DNA of 64,000 nucleotides, taken from contig JAAESI010000095.1 in NCBI GenBank assembly GCA_024229515.1, positions 1 to 64,000 on the forward strand. The letters are read 5' to 3'. The notes below the pieces were generated by a model, which was given only the letters and a program-made list of their open reading frames with translations, had not been told where the DNA came from and searched no databases. Shown piece after piece: positions 54,301 through 61,403 of the stretch; the first letter of the stretch is position 1; each line of letters opens with the position of its first letter. This DNA comes from Pseudomonadota bacterium. GTDB lineage: Bacteria; Myxococcota_A; UBA796; UBA9615. The position numbers were made by a program, and so were the translations under genes.

Positions 54301-54422
54301 ACGAGACCTACGGACGGGTGCTTCAGATCATCCCGAACAGCGCCAAGACGCGGGCGATGCGCGCGGGCATCGAAGCCAGTGGGTACCTGGAGCGCGGCGG
54401 CGAAGACTGCGTGCCGCTGTAG
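51333..54422 (+). CDS. Fused polytopic membrane protein / spermidine-synthase-like domain / TPR
   Basis: A 1029-residue protein from ATG 51333; an upstream TTG would add 11 residues. Residues about 20-370 form roughly 10-12 hydrophobic segments. Residues about 390-620 have a Rossmann-like methyltransferase/spermidine-synthase fold (VLIIGGGHGGAADSARR). In true spermidine synthases that loop reads GGGDGG or GGGEGG and is followed by DSTDP-type acceptor residues. Here they are His and DLPPVW, so polyamine synthesis is unlikely. Residues about 690-1010 contain TPRs (AEVLYEAVSEREPANVGALL, NPEAALTEIERAVFLDPRCQ). Fused membrane/spermidine-synthase proteins are known in bacteria without a firm function; the TPR tail is an extra. 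It is divergent from pilM. Confidence 0.75.
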   Translation: MIDPSESEATDRPGGRISKASGWAQLASLPLVACAVFGAGFGADPTVLIAPALLLGTAFGAAIAPRGKAEQAWAPPVAVGLIASLPVWLPWISRLGPIGTVLAVGGTAWLLIPRISPRRLPPLGPGAAAVAIGLLAALNSAVPSSGLLLAAVAGGLLALPSALLELPSGPTPVETGESDDGLLLGIVAAGVVPVLAIAGGPIFGPSPSWLAEALTGFAAGTAGAALLRRFAPRFAALLPLVLPLAILGAGMVLLQGHDGVGWLIAQGVPASAGGAPLAAGLLTGGLFAGVGLTAGPAGSRTAWGLAIGAVLWIVLPDLLGADLAVRALVVAAALRVLTVVVSTQPAPVRAMAALAAAAGLSGLALPAAPSGIRAVAPYAAFTELGTLGQLDLAAGWRGASGRASARGSLAVLDDLRPPIRWQRGQSIDHGRETISADAFFAHLPGLLRGDAPTSVLIIGGGHGGAADSARRAAAGGVTVLLRSPADRWMIKANGPWNQDVAADPAVRVTSSIPRGARFSAVLVDLPPVWVPGAAHEWSPAAIARAGAQLDAGGVVVFRLPLATISGDELAGFAGDVADRFPQVTAWLDPTGSAHLLLAASETAGAVEAGAAWRAWSRRVVKDELRRASLAGPTDALERMVTDRDGLIAMAAGRARRDRFGAAIVAGVRVRGDRRALPLATLRAAGGGPERLFDLSTVPEAERAEVRERLATAALARNDYLAMLEALASGDSVAALDTARRIAESGDDSTKDLKTLIEPWLARCRALRAQGFLDQAKAECLVAQSFSPTDNEAALLLADLHRGLHDLAAAEVLYEAVSEREPANVGALLGLASIRVLQNRLPDAVAFLEQAEQIEPGNALLLNNLASVHFSLAKRASSDAEAEPHVQRARTLFQAAASLEPRMAEPRAGLAEIYSFAGNPEAALTEIERAVFLDPRCQYRAARSQALYEVNQRLEASKAADEVLLECPDELIALGTKAMSLMDRGCFEQAYETYGRVLQIIPNSAKTRAMRAGIEASGYLERGGEDCVPL

Positions 54423-54619
54423 TTCTTCGAGGAAGCCCTGAGGGTGTCGCGCCACGGGCGCCACGAGGCCACGGCGCCACGGGTCGGCGTTGACGGCAGC
54501 GCCGCCAGATACCGAAGATCATGCTTGTTGCTTGTTGCTTGTCGCTACGTGGCGATCGTGGCGAGCCGCTGGACGCGGCGCGTGGCCTCGTGGCGCCGCG
54601 AATCCCGGACGGATTCGCC
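54423..54619. repeat. Gene-free stretch with a 141-bp inverted-repeat element
   Basis: Between two convergent genes. A perfect 17-bp inverted repeat (GGCGCCACGAGGCCACG at 54457-54473; its complement at 54581-54597) flanks 107 bases. The left part repeats CCACG-type units four times. The middle has three tandem copies of TGCTTGT (54522-54542). No open frame of note. It could be a bidirectional terminator, a REP/MITE-like palindromic element, or both. No poly-T follows either arm. Confidence 0.65.
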
Positions 54620-57600
54620 CTAGAAGACCGAGCGGAATCCGTTGAACATGAAGAAGCCGCCGGAGAAGTCATCCGGCACGACCTGCAGGTCGTCGATCAT
54701 CGAGTCGGAGTCGAGTCCGCCCGCATCCAGGTTCAACGCGTAGACACGGCCGTTGGCGAAGACCGGCGCGGAGATGAGTCCGTCGACAACCGTGTACAGG
54801 CCCGTGGAGTCCTGGTCGTACGAATCGCTCGTCACATCGGGAATGCCGCCGCCGCACGTCTCGACGTTCAGGCCGTACAGACGGCTGGTGCCGAGCACGC
54901 AGGGGTCGCTGCCCGGGATGTGCGTCGTGAAGAAGAGCCGACCGAAGGCGGCGATCGGGTCGCCGACCAGCTTCTCGCCGGTCCCCGTGAACTCGTAGAA
55001 GCCCTGGCTGTTGAACAGCGTGGAGGTGTCCGCGCAGGGCGCCGCGTTGGCCGCGGTGCAGCCCAACGGGGTTGGATCGCTCTTGACGTAAAGGCCGCCG
55101 TTCTGCGTGGAGTACACGTTGTGGGGGCTGCCACTGGCGTAGTAGACGAGCACCTCACCGGCGAGGCTGAAGAAGACCGCCGGCTTGTACCAGAGGTGCT
55201 TCACGTCATCGCTGGCATCGGGGGACGCGAACGTGCAGCGGCTGGGGCTCCCCGGGGTGATCTCGTTGAAGAGCACCTTGAAGATGTAGCCCAGCGAGTC
55301 TCCGATGTACGCGGCGTCGACCGACGCGTCGCCGTCGAAGTCGACCATCGACGGCGACCCGAACAGGCCCTTGGCGAGCACGCCCGGAGTCAGCGTTCCG
55401 TACTCCTCGAATCCATCGGCGTCGCTGTCGGAGACGACGGACGAGAGGTGGTTCGCCGTGCCCGTGGCCCGGTAGCCATCGGACGAGTAGGTCGTCGGAA
55501 TGCGGCTCGTCGTCGAGTCCATGTCGTGAATGAACACCGAGGCGTGAACCTTCTGGCTCGCAGCCGACGTCGTCGAGACCTCAGGGCTCTGCTCGCCCGC
55601 ACCCCAGAAGACGATCCACCGACGCTCGGCGCCCGAGCTGCGGTCGACGAACGGACCCACCGCCGCGGCGCCCACCGCTCGACCCTTGCCGGGTCCGGTG
55701 TTGCCGTTGGTGTCGGTGCGCTCCCACAGGAAGCGGGGCGTGTAGGGGTTGGTGACGTCGATGCCGTACACGTGACGGGCGCCGTAGCCGCCGGCCCAGA
55801 CGAGCACGCGGTGCCACTCGCAGCCGTTGGGCTCGATGACGCCGTCGTCCTCCGCCGGGGTGTAGCCGGGGCCGGTGCAGCCAGGGAAGTTGTCCGAAGA
55901 GCCGAGGCCGTTCATGTAGCCGTCGAGCCAGACCGTATCGAGGGTCAGGCGGCCCTGGTTGACGTACGTCTGGCCGGAACGCATGAGGTCGTCCAGCTGG
56001 TATCCGTCGTACTCGCGCACGGCACTGTTGGTCGGGTCCTTGTGCGCCTTGGAGCGGGGGACCACGAACCAGTACTCCGAGCCTTCGTGGCCGACCACGT
56101 CGGTGTTGAATGCGTGGATCATGCCGGAGTTCGAGGCGACGTAGACCATCGACGGCAGGGTGCCGACCTTCTCGATGAACGCCTGGAAGTGGGTCTCGGT
56201 GGCGATCGCGTTGAGCGTCGCGGGCGCGGGCACGGCGATCGAGTGACCGGTGTCACCCATCTTCCAGTAGCCGCGGGGCAGGCCGGTGTGCAGGAACGTG
56301 GACTCGTTCACACCACGAATGAAGTCGACCAGGATCTTGCCGTCGTCGATGTCGACGTCGCAGTCGAAGTCGTAGTCGGTGTCCAGGGGCAGGCAGCTCG
56401 GGTTCGCGGTGACCGCGACCTCGTCCACCAGCAGCTCCAGCAGATCGCCGGTGAGCAGGCCCGAGTAGTCGAACGGCTGCATCGCCGAATACATCTCCAT
56501 CGCTTCGTAGGCGATGTATCCGTTTCGTTGCTCGAGGGGGTCGAAGTTGCCCTGGTTGTCTTCACCGGACTCCGCCTCGCGCGAGGCGAGCAGCTGACCG
56601 GCGTCCCAGGCCTCACCGTACGTCTCCGACGTCTCGATGATCTGGCCGAAGTCCGTGGCCTCGGGGTCCGTCTGGACGTTCCACGCCATCAGGTGGCCCT
56701 TGTAGAGCGGGTGACCGGAGTCGACCTCGAACCAGGACGCGAACAGCATGCTGCCGTCGGGCATCGCCGCGATCGACGCATTGGAGTACGAGCCCGAGAA
56801 GCTGTCGGTCAACATGCCCCATATGGCGGTCTGGATGCCGCCGGGCTTGGGCGCGCTGTAGTAGAGCCCCTGACCCTGGTTGGCCATGGTCTGGTAGTAG
56901 GGCGCCGCCTCGGTGGAGATCGAGGCGGAGTCCGAGTCGATGAGCAGCGTGTAGGTGCTCACCGAGCCGCTGCCCGCGAGCGGAGCAGCAAAGCCGTTGT
57001 AGGCGTGGTGGGCGACGTTGTCGCCCCAGCAGGCCTGGGCCCCGCCGCTGTCGTTGCACTGGAACCCGAGGGTCAGCGGATCGGACGTGGTGTAGGTCGT
57101 GTCCGGGTTGTCGTCCTCTTCACCGATGTTGCTGCCGATGACGATGACCACGAGCGAGTTGCAGTAGTACTGGAAGGGGCCGCCGGCCCAGGACCGGGGG
57201 GACACGTAGGACTCTTCGGCCCAGCCGTCGAGCACCTCGGCGTACGACTCCGCGAACGTGCGCGCGCCCGTGTTGCTGGTGGTGTAGCCGTCCAGCAGCG
57301 TGCCGATCGTCGCCGACGGCGTGCCGGGGTAGGCGAGGGGCTCGAAGCCGAGATCCGACTCGTTGGCCTGCGTGCTGTCGTTGTTGCCGTCTGCGGTCAA
57401 CGCGACGCCGAAGGTCATGCCCACGGGCGCGTTGTTGATCACCTGCTTGATCGCGCTGACGATGTACGTGAACCGGGCATCCGGGTTCGTCACGTGGGGG
57501 CTACCGACGCTGTCCGTGCCGTCCCAGTTCTGCCCGATGCGGGCGCTGTCCTCGATGAGGAACAGGACCTCGGGGAGCACCGCGGGCAGCGCTTCCTGGG

Positions 57601-57682
57601 CCTGAACGGGGCGGGCAAACGTGGCCGCGAGCACGAGGCTCGCGCCGACGAGAAGACCACGCAGGGTGCTGGCTGACGTCAT
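54620..57682 (-). CDS. pilY1: PilY1-like pilus tip adhesin/assembly factor
   Basis: A 1020-residue secreted protein. Signal 1-28 (ending VQAQEA); the N-terminal part is a von Willebrand A-like domain in which the metal site is degenerate (VLFLIEDSARIGQ instead of DxSxS). The C-terminal half is the PilY1 propeller with MVYVASNSGMIHAFN, RVLVWAGGYGARHVYGIDVT and the calcium loop MVDFDGDASVDAAYIGD. PilY1 sits at the pilus tip with the minor pilins and primes assembly, and is calcium-controlled. ATG 57682 is chosen for the AGGTAGGA just upstream. Last gene of the minor-pilin unit. Confidence 0.9.
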   Translation of the reverse strand: MTSASTLRGLLVGASLVLAATFARPVQAQEALPAVLPEVLFLIEDSARIGQNWDGTDSVGSPHVTNPDARFTYIVSAIKQVINNAPVGMTFGVALTADGNNDSTQANESDLGFEPLAYPGTPSATIGTLLDGYTTSNTGARTFAESYAEVLDGWAEESYVSPRSWAGGPFQYYCNSLVVIVIGSNIGEEDDNPDTTYTTSDPLTLGFQCNDSGGAQACWGDNVAHHAYNGFAAPLAGSGSVSTYTLLIDSDSASISTEAAPYYQTMANQGQGLYYSAPKPGGIQTAIWGMLTDSFSGSYSNASIAAMPDGSMLFASWFEVDSGHPLYKGHLMAWNVQTDPEATDFGQIIETSETYGEAWDAGQLLASREAESGEDNQGNFDPLEQRNGYIAYEAMEMYSAMQPFDYSGLLTGDLLELLVDEVAVTANPSCLPLDTDYDFDCDVDIDDGKILVDFIRGVNESTFLHTGLPRGYWKMGDTGHSIAVPAPATLNAIATETHFQAFIEKVGTLPSMVYVASNSGMIHAFNTDVVGHEGSEYWFVVPRSKAHKDPTNSAVREYDGYQLDDLMRSGQTYVNQGRLTLDTVWLDGYMNGLGSSDNFPGCTGPGYTPAEDDGVIEPNGCEWHRVLVWAGGYGARHVYGIDVTNPYTPRFLWERTDTNGNTGPGKGRAVGAAAVGPFVDRSSGAERRWIVFWGAGEQSPEVSTTSAASQKVHASVFIHDMDSTTSRIPTTYSSDGYRATGTANHLSSVVSDSDADGFEEYGTLTPGVLAKGLFGSPSMVDFDGDASVDAAYIGDSLGYIFKVLFNEITPGSPSRCTFASPDASDDVKHLWYKPAVFFSLAGEVLVYYASGSPHNVYSTQNGGLYVKSDPTPLGCTAANAAPCADTSTLFNSQGFYEFTGTGEKLVGDPIAAFGRLFFTTHIPGSDPCVLGTSRLYGLNVETCGGGIPDVTSDSYDQDSTGLYTVVDGLISAPVFANGRVYALNLDAGGLDSDSMIDDLQVVPDDFSGGFFMFNGFRSVF

Positions 57683-57698
57683 GGTTCCTACCTTCACG

Positions 57699-58250
57699 CT
57701 ACAAACCGTCACAGGACATTTCGGCGACCGTGAACAACATCGACCCCGCCTGGGCGTCGGCGGTTGAGTTGATCATGCTGCCGGTGGCCAGGAAATCGAC
57801 CGTGAACGCGCTGTACGGGCTGCCCTGGTCCAGGCTCCAGCCCGACGGCGGGTTCGTCACGCAGATGCCTGCGCAGAAGTCGGTTTCGTAATTCGCCATC
57901 ATGAACGTGTTGGCCATGAGGGCGACGGGGGTGTCGACCGCGTTGGACGACGTTGAGCTGATCCAACCGGCCGTGCAGTGCGTGGTCTCCGCCATGGCGC
58001 CGGTCCAGACGTCCTCGACGTTGTAGGTGTTCGTCTCGATGAGATCGCGACCGTGGTCCGCTCCCGTCAGAGCGCCGTACTGCAACTGCTTGTGGTGGCG
58101 GAAGTTCTGGGTGATCGCCATGTCGAGCTGGGTCGCCGTGATCTGGGAGACACCCAGGATCGTCAACGTGACCAACGCGACCATCACCAACACGAGCGCG
58201 TAGCCGTGCTGCGACGAGGTCGAACGAGTGGCGGGGATGGCTCGGATCAT
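57699..58250 (-). CDS. pilX: PilX-like minor pilin
   Basis: A 183-residue protein with a short leader, HGYALVLVMVALVTLTILGV membrane helix (about 15-36) and T-A-T-Q-L-D-M-A-I-T-x-N-F-R, typical of PilX_N. It lacks the Glu5 of major pilins. Four Cys in the globular part could make disulfides. Follows pilW by 10 bases. Confidence 0.8.
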   Translation of the reverse strand: MIRAIPATRSTSSQHGYALVLVMVALVTLTILGVSQITATQLDMAITQNFRHHKQLQYGALTGADHGRDLIETNTYNVEDVWTGAMAETTHCTAGWISSTSSNAVDTPVALMANTFMMANYETDFCAGICVTNPPSGWSLDQGSPYSAFTVDFLATGSMINSTADAQAGSMLFTVAEMSCDGL

Positions 58251-58260
58251 CGGGTCATCC

Positions 58261-59382
58261 TTAGAACGGGGTGTTCATCATCTGCCACGTTCCCATCGCA
58301 TTGCGGGACGTGACTTCGGTGCGGGCCACCCGGCGGTGGTACGAATCGAGGGTGGCGGTGGGGACGTAGACGTCGAGCGGCTCGATGTCGATCGGAGTGC
58401 TCACGGCCGTCCGCTCCAGGTCGGGGCGAAGCGTGCGCGCGGTCATCAGGACCCGCACGGCCTGCAGGTTCCACCAATCCGACGTGCCGGAGCTGTTGGC
58501 GTCCATGTTGAAGCCGGACTCCCAGTTGGCGTCGTCCTCGCAGTCGCGGCCCAGGCCCGCCTGGCAGACCTGGAACTGCAGATCCTCGATGCCGAGGGCG
58601 ACGGGGATGTCGTTGGCGTGGGGGTACCCGCCGGCGATGTCGGCCACGGTCACGTCGGGGACGAGGTAGAGCACGGGCACTTCGGAGCTGCCGATGCCGA
58701 ACCCGTCCGAGCCGTTGTCGTCGATGTAGTACGCCTGGTGCATCACCGGCCCGCAGGCCATGTGAGCGGGCAGCGAGCCGGTGCACTCGTTGGAGAAGTC
58801 GGTGGTGGTGTTGGCCGCCACCGGCACGGTGCCCGAGCTGGTGTCGCCGGTGCCGTCGACGGTCCAGATGTAGGAGACGGGGCGCCCGCCCATCCCGACG
58901 GGGGCGTAGCAGATGATCTCCGAGTTGGGCCCGGCCGAGGAGAAGTTGCCCGCGACCGCCGCGTCGTCCGCGTCGAACGTGATGACCGTGGTCGAACACT
59001 GCTCGGAGACGTCCGTTGCGGTGTAGCCCCAGGTGGTCCGGTCCGGGTCCATCATCGTCAGCTCGATGGCGTCGTGACCGCTGCCCACGGGGAAGTTGTC
59101 ACGCACCCAGATGGCGTACATGCCGGAGTTCTCGTCGCCGTCCTGACCGCCGATGCCCCAGGTGCTGCCGTTGTAGCCGACGCCCCACCCGGCGGTGGCG
59201 ACGTCGCGGGTCACCATCTCCATGGCGACGCGCAGGTTCTGCTGCATGTTCCCCATGTCCGTCTGCAGCCGGTAGGCCCGGGTCTGCTCGATGAACACGG
59301 TGTAGATGAGGATGCCGACCAAGGTGGACAGCGCCACCGTGATCAGGAGCTCGATCATCGTAAAGCCGCGCTGCCGCATCAT
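58261..59382 (-). CDS. pilW: PilW-like minor pilin
   Basis: A 373-residue prepilin: RQRGFTMIELLITVALSTLV with cleavage after Gly6 and Glu at +5, then a long helix (RVAMEMVTRDVATAGWGVG) and a large beta-rich domain with several Cys. It overlaps pilV by four bases (ATGA). Confidence 0.88.
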   Translation of the reverse strand: MMRQRGFTMIELLITVALSTLVGILIYTVFIEQTRAYRLQTDMGNMQQNLRVAMEMVTRDVATAGWGVGYNGSTWGIGGQDGDENSGMYAIWVRDNFPVGSGHDAIELTMMDPDRTTWGYTATDVSEQCSTTVITFDADDAAVAGNFSSAGPNSEIICYAPVGMGGRPVSYIWTVDGTGDTSSGTVPVAANTTTDFSNECTGSLPAHMACGPVMHQAYYIDDNGSDGFGIGSSEVPVLYLVPDVTVADIAGGYPHANDIPVALGIEDLQFQVCQAGLGRDCEDDANWESGFNMDANSSGTSDWWNLQAVRVLMTARTLRPDLERTAVSTPIDIEPLDVYVPTATLDSYHRRVARTEVTSRNAMGTWQMMNTPF

Positions 59383-59906
59383 CCGAGATCCAGGGGGTCG
59401 TAGCCGTCGGCCATGCGGGTGGTCCCCATGGTGACGCCGTGGCGCTTGCCGGTGTGGGGGTCCTCGTAGGTCACGCGGACGCGGATGAGGAGCCGGTCGA
59501 CGCCGCCCGTCATCGTCTCGACGTGGTAGGTCCGCAGGTACATCACCGGACCGAGGGTCGCGTTGACGTTGCCCAGCCCGTTAACCCTTACCGCGGCGCC
59601 ATCGATGAAGCAGGGCAGGTCCTCGAGGCCGTCGGCGGTCGGCGCGGGGAAGATGCCGCCGCAAGTCGCCGTGCTCAGGTCCGGGTTCGAGTAGGAGATC
59701 ATCCAGGTCTCGCCGTAGATCTGCTCCAGCGAGTCCTGCGCCAGCACGGTCGAGATGCCGAGGCGGTAGGCGTTGGCGTTGCTCTGGATCGCGGCGCCGT
59801 GGAGGCTCCACAGGGCCAGCAAGCCGATCATCATCACCGCCATGGCGATCAACAGCTCGATGAGCGTGAAGCCGCCCGAGTTGCTGCGTCGTCGTCGAAG
59901 CATCAT
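59379..59906 (-). CDS. pilV: PilV-like minor pilin
   Basis: A 175-residue prepilin. SGGFTLIELLIAMAVMMIGL leader and helix with Glu5; the MMIGLLALWSLHGAAIQSNA part is typical of PilV/GspI. Start abuts the stop of the FimT-like gene. Confidence 0.88.
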   Translation of the reverse strand: MMLRRRRSNSGGFTLIELLIAMAVMMIGLLALWSLHGAAIQSNANAYRLGISTVLAQDSLEQIYGETWMISYSNPDLSTATCGGIFPAPTADGLEDLPCFIDGAAVRVNGLGNVNATLGPVMYLRTYHVETMTGGVDRLLIRVRVTYEDPHTGKRHGVTMGTTRMADGYDPLDLG

Positions 59907-60539
59907 CTACTCCACCTGCGCAATCTGCGTTCCACCGCCCAGGTCGATGCGCACGACGCGTGCCTCGGGAACTCGAGATGCCTTGCTGCGAAAGACCACC
60001 CGCACGACGCCGTCGGAGAAGTCCGAGGGGTCGTTGATGAGGTAGCCCCGCGGGCTGAACACGAGGGCGTTGGGGAAGTTGTAGTTGGCCGGGCCGTTGA
60101 TCGGCTCCCACTCGTCGATGCTGACGCCCGTCCACTTGCTGGGACCGTTGTACAGGTCGACCGTGCCGTTGGGCTCCGGGTCCCAGTTGGTGCTGTTGCG
60201 GAGCGACTCACCGGACCGGATCTCGTACTTGCCGTGGTTGCTGTGGATGTCCATGTCCATCGGGGTCGGATCGAACTCCATCAGGACCATCGCGAACTCG
60301 CGATTGGTCGTGATCGCGCGGACTCGCGTCAGCTCCACCGTGTCGGCGAACTGTCGGGCCGCTGCGTTCATCCGGTACCTCCCGCGGAGCTGGTTCAAGT
60401 CGGCCCCCGCGATGGTCGCGAGGACACCCACCAAGACGAGCACCACCAGGAGCTCGATCATGGTGTAGCCCCGAGGTGCAAAAATCGTGCCCCCACCCGA
60501 ACGGGCGCAAGCAGCTGAAATTCGGTGATTTCCGATCAC
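59907..60539 (-). CDS. FimT/GspH-like minor pseudopilin
   Basis: A 210-residue prepilin with an unusually long leader (24 residues) before GYTMIELLVVLVLVGVLATI, Glu5 present. The globular part has the GspH/FimT pattern (AARQFADTVELTRVRAITTN). AGGGGG precedes the ATG at 60539. First of four minor pilins that form the priming complex. Confidence 0.85.
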   Translation of the reverse strand: MIGNHRISAACARSGGGTIFAPRGYTMIELLVVLVLVGVLATIAGADLNQLRGRYRMNAAARQFADTVELTRVRAITTNREFAMVLMEFDPTPMDMDIHSNHGKYEIRSGESLRNSTNWDPEPNGTVDLYNGPSKWTGVSIDEWEPINGPANYNFPNALVFSPRGYLINDPSDFSDGVVRVVFRSKASRVPEARVVRIDLGGGTQIAQVE

Positions 60540-60587
60540 TCGAACCCCCTCTGGATCATGCGATTTCGGTCAAGGTGCGCAAACATT

Positions 60588-61403
60588 TCAGGGTTGGTCG
60601 CTCAACTCCCTCCGTTGTTCCTCGAGCGGCTCGAGCAGTTCGGTCCGAAGGCGGGCTGCCTCAGGCTCGAAGCCACGACGAGCAAGCTCATCGAGCAACG
60701 TAGACGCGCGCGTGAGGGATTGTCCAGCACCGACGAGATCGATCGGCTCATCCCGCATCTGGGATTGCGCCCACTCCAGGTGGGCCAGCGCCTCCCCCTC
60801 ATCCAGGAGGAAGAGGGCGACTCGACCGGAGACGGCGGAGGCGCGACCTCGTTCGATCTCGGCGACGGCGTCGGCGAACCGGCCCCGCTTGCGGGCCGCT
60901 TCCGACAGGCCTCGCCGGAGCTCCCCCCGAGCGGGCGCAACCTCCACGGCGTGGCGGAGCACTGCCTCGGCTTCATCCAGCCGCCCGGCCCGGAGGTAGA
61001 GCTGGCCCAGTGACTCGAGCACGCTGGGCTCCTCGGGCGCCCGTTCGAAGGCGTCGCGGAGGTACCCCTCGGCCGCCAGTACCTTGCCCTCGTCCATCAG
61101 CAGCACGCCCATGCCGCGGTAGCCGCCGAAGTAGTCGGGGCCGTAGTCGATGGCGCGCTGGAAGAGCTGCCGGGCGGGGCCGTTCAGGTCGGAGTGGCCC
61201 GACGCCCGAAGCGCCCAGCCCTTGCCGTAGATCGCGGCGACGTGGCGCGGATCGCGTTCCAGCGCGCGGTTGTAGGCGAGCTCCGCGGCGACCAGGTCGC
61301 CGTCGCGCATGTGGCGGGCGCCGACGTCGGTCCAATGCCCGGCGGAGCGTCCGCAGCCGGCCAGCACCAGCAGGCCGAGGGTCAGCAGGAGCGGGCGGCT
61401 CAG
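60588..61403 (-). CDS. TPR lipoprotein, probable CTG start
   Basis: A 271-residue lipoprotein if it begins at CTG 61403-61401, which lies in a CTGA overlap with the NtrC gene stop and gives SRPLLLTLGLLVLAGC (Cys17). The first GTG (61367) would leave only MLAGC, too short to be a signal. TPR pairs at about 30-190 (AAELAYNRALERDPRHVAAI, AEGYLRDAFERAPEEPSVLE, AEAVLRHAVEVAPARGELRR). Position before the minor pilins suggests a pilotin-like role (compare PilF/Tgl, which are also TPR lipoproteins), an inference from context only. Confidence 0.8.
   Translation of the reverse strand: MSRPLLLTLGLLVLAGCGRSAGHWTDVGARHMRDGDLVAAELAYNRALERDPRHVAAIYGKGWALRASGHSDLNGPARQLFQRAIDYGPDYFGGYRGMGVLLMDEGKVLAAEGYLRDAFERAPEEPSVLESLGQLYLRAGRLDEAEAVLRHAVEVAPARGELRRGLSEAARKRGRFADAVAEIERGRASAVSGRVALFLLDEGEALAHLEWAQSQMRDEPIDLVGAGQSLTRASTLLDELARRGFEPEAARLRTELLEPLEEQRRELSDQP

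Noticed and set aside
51333-54422. Calling the gene spermidine synthase (speE)
   Set aside because: The catalytic Asp/Glu of the GGG(D/E)GG loop and the acceptor-side Asp motif are not present, and the protein is fused to a membrane domain and TPRs.
54521-57676. 1051-codon plus-strand frame opposite pilY1
   Set aside because: It is the antisense shadow of PilY1, whose domains, calcium loop, signal peptide and ribosome-binding site are all on the minus strand.
60540-60587. A sigma54 promoter before the minor pilin genes
   Set aside because: The 48-base gap has no TGGCAC-N5-TTGCA match; only a ribosome-binding site is convincing.
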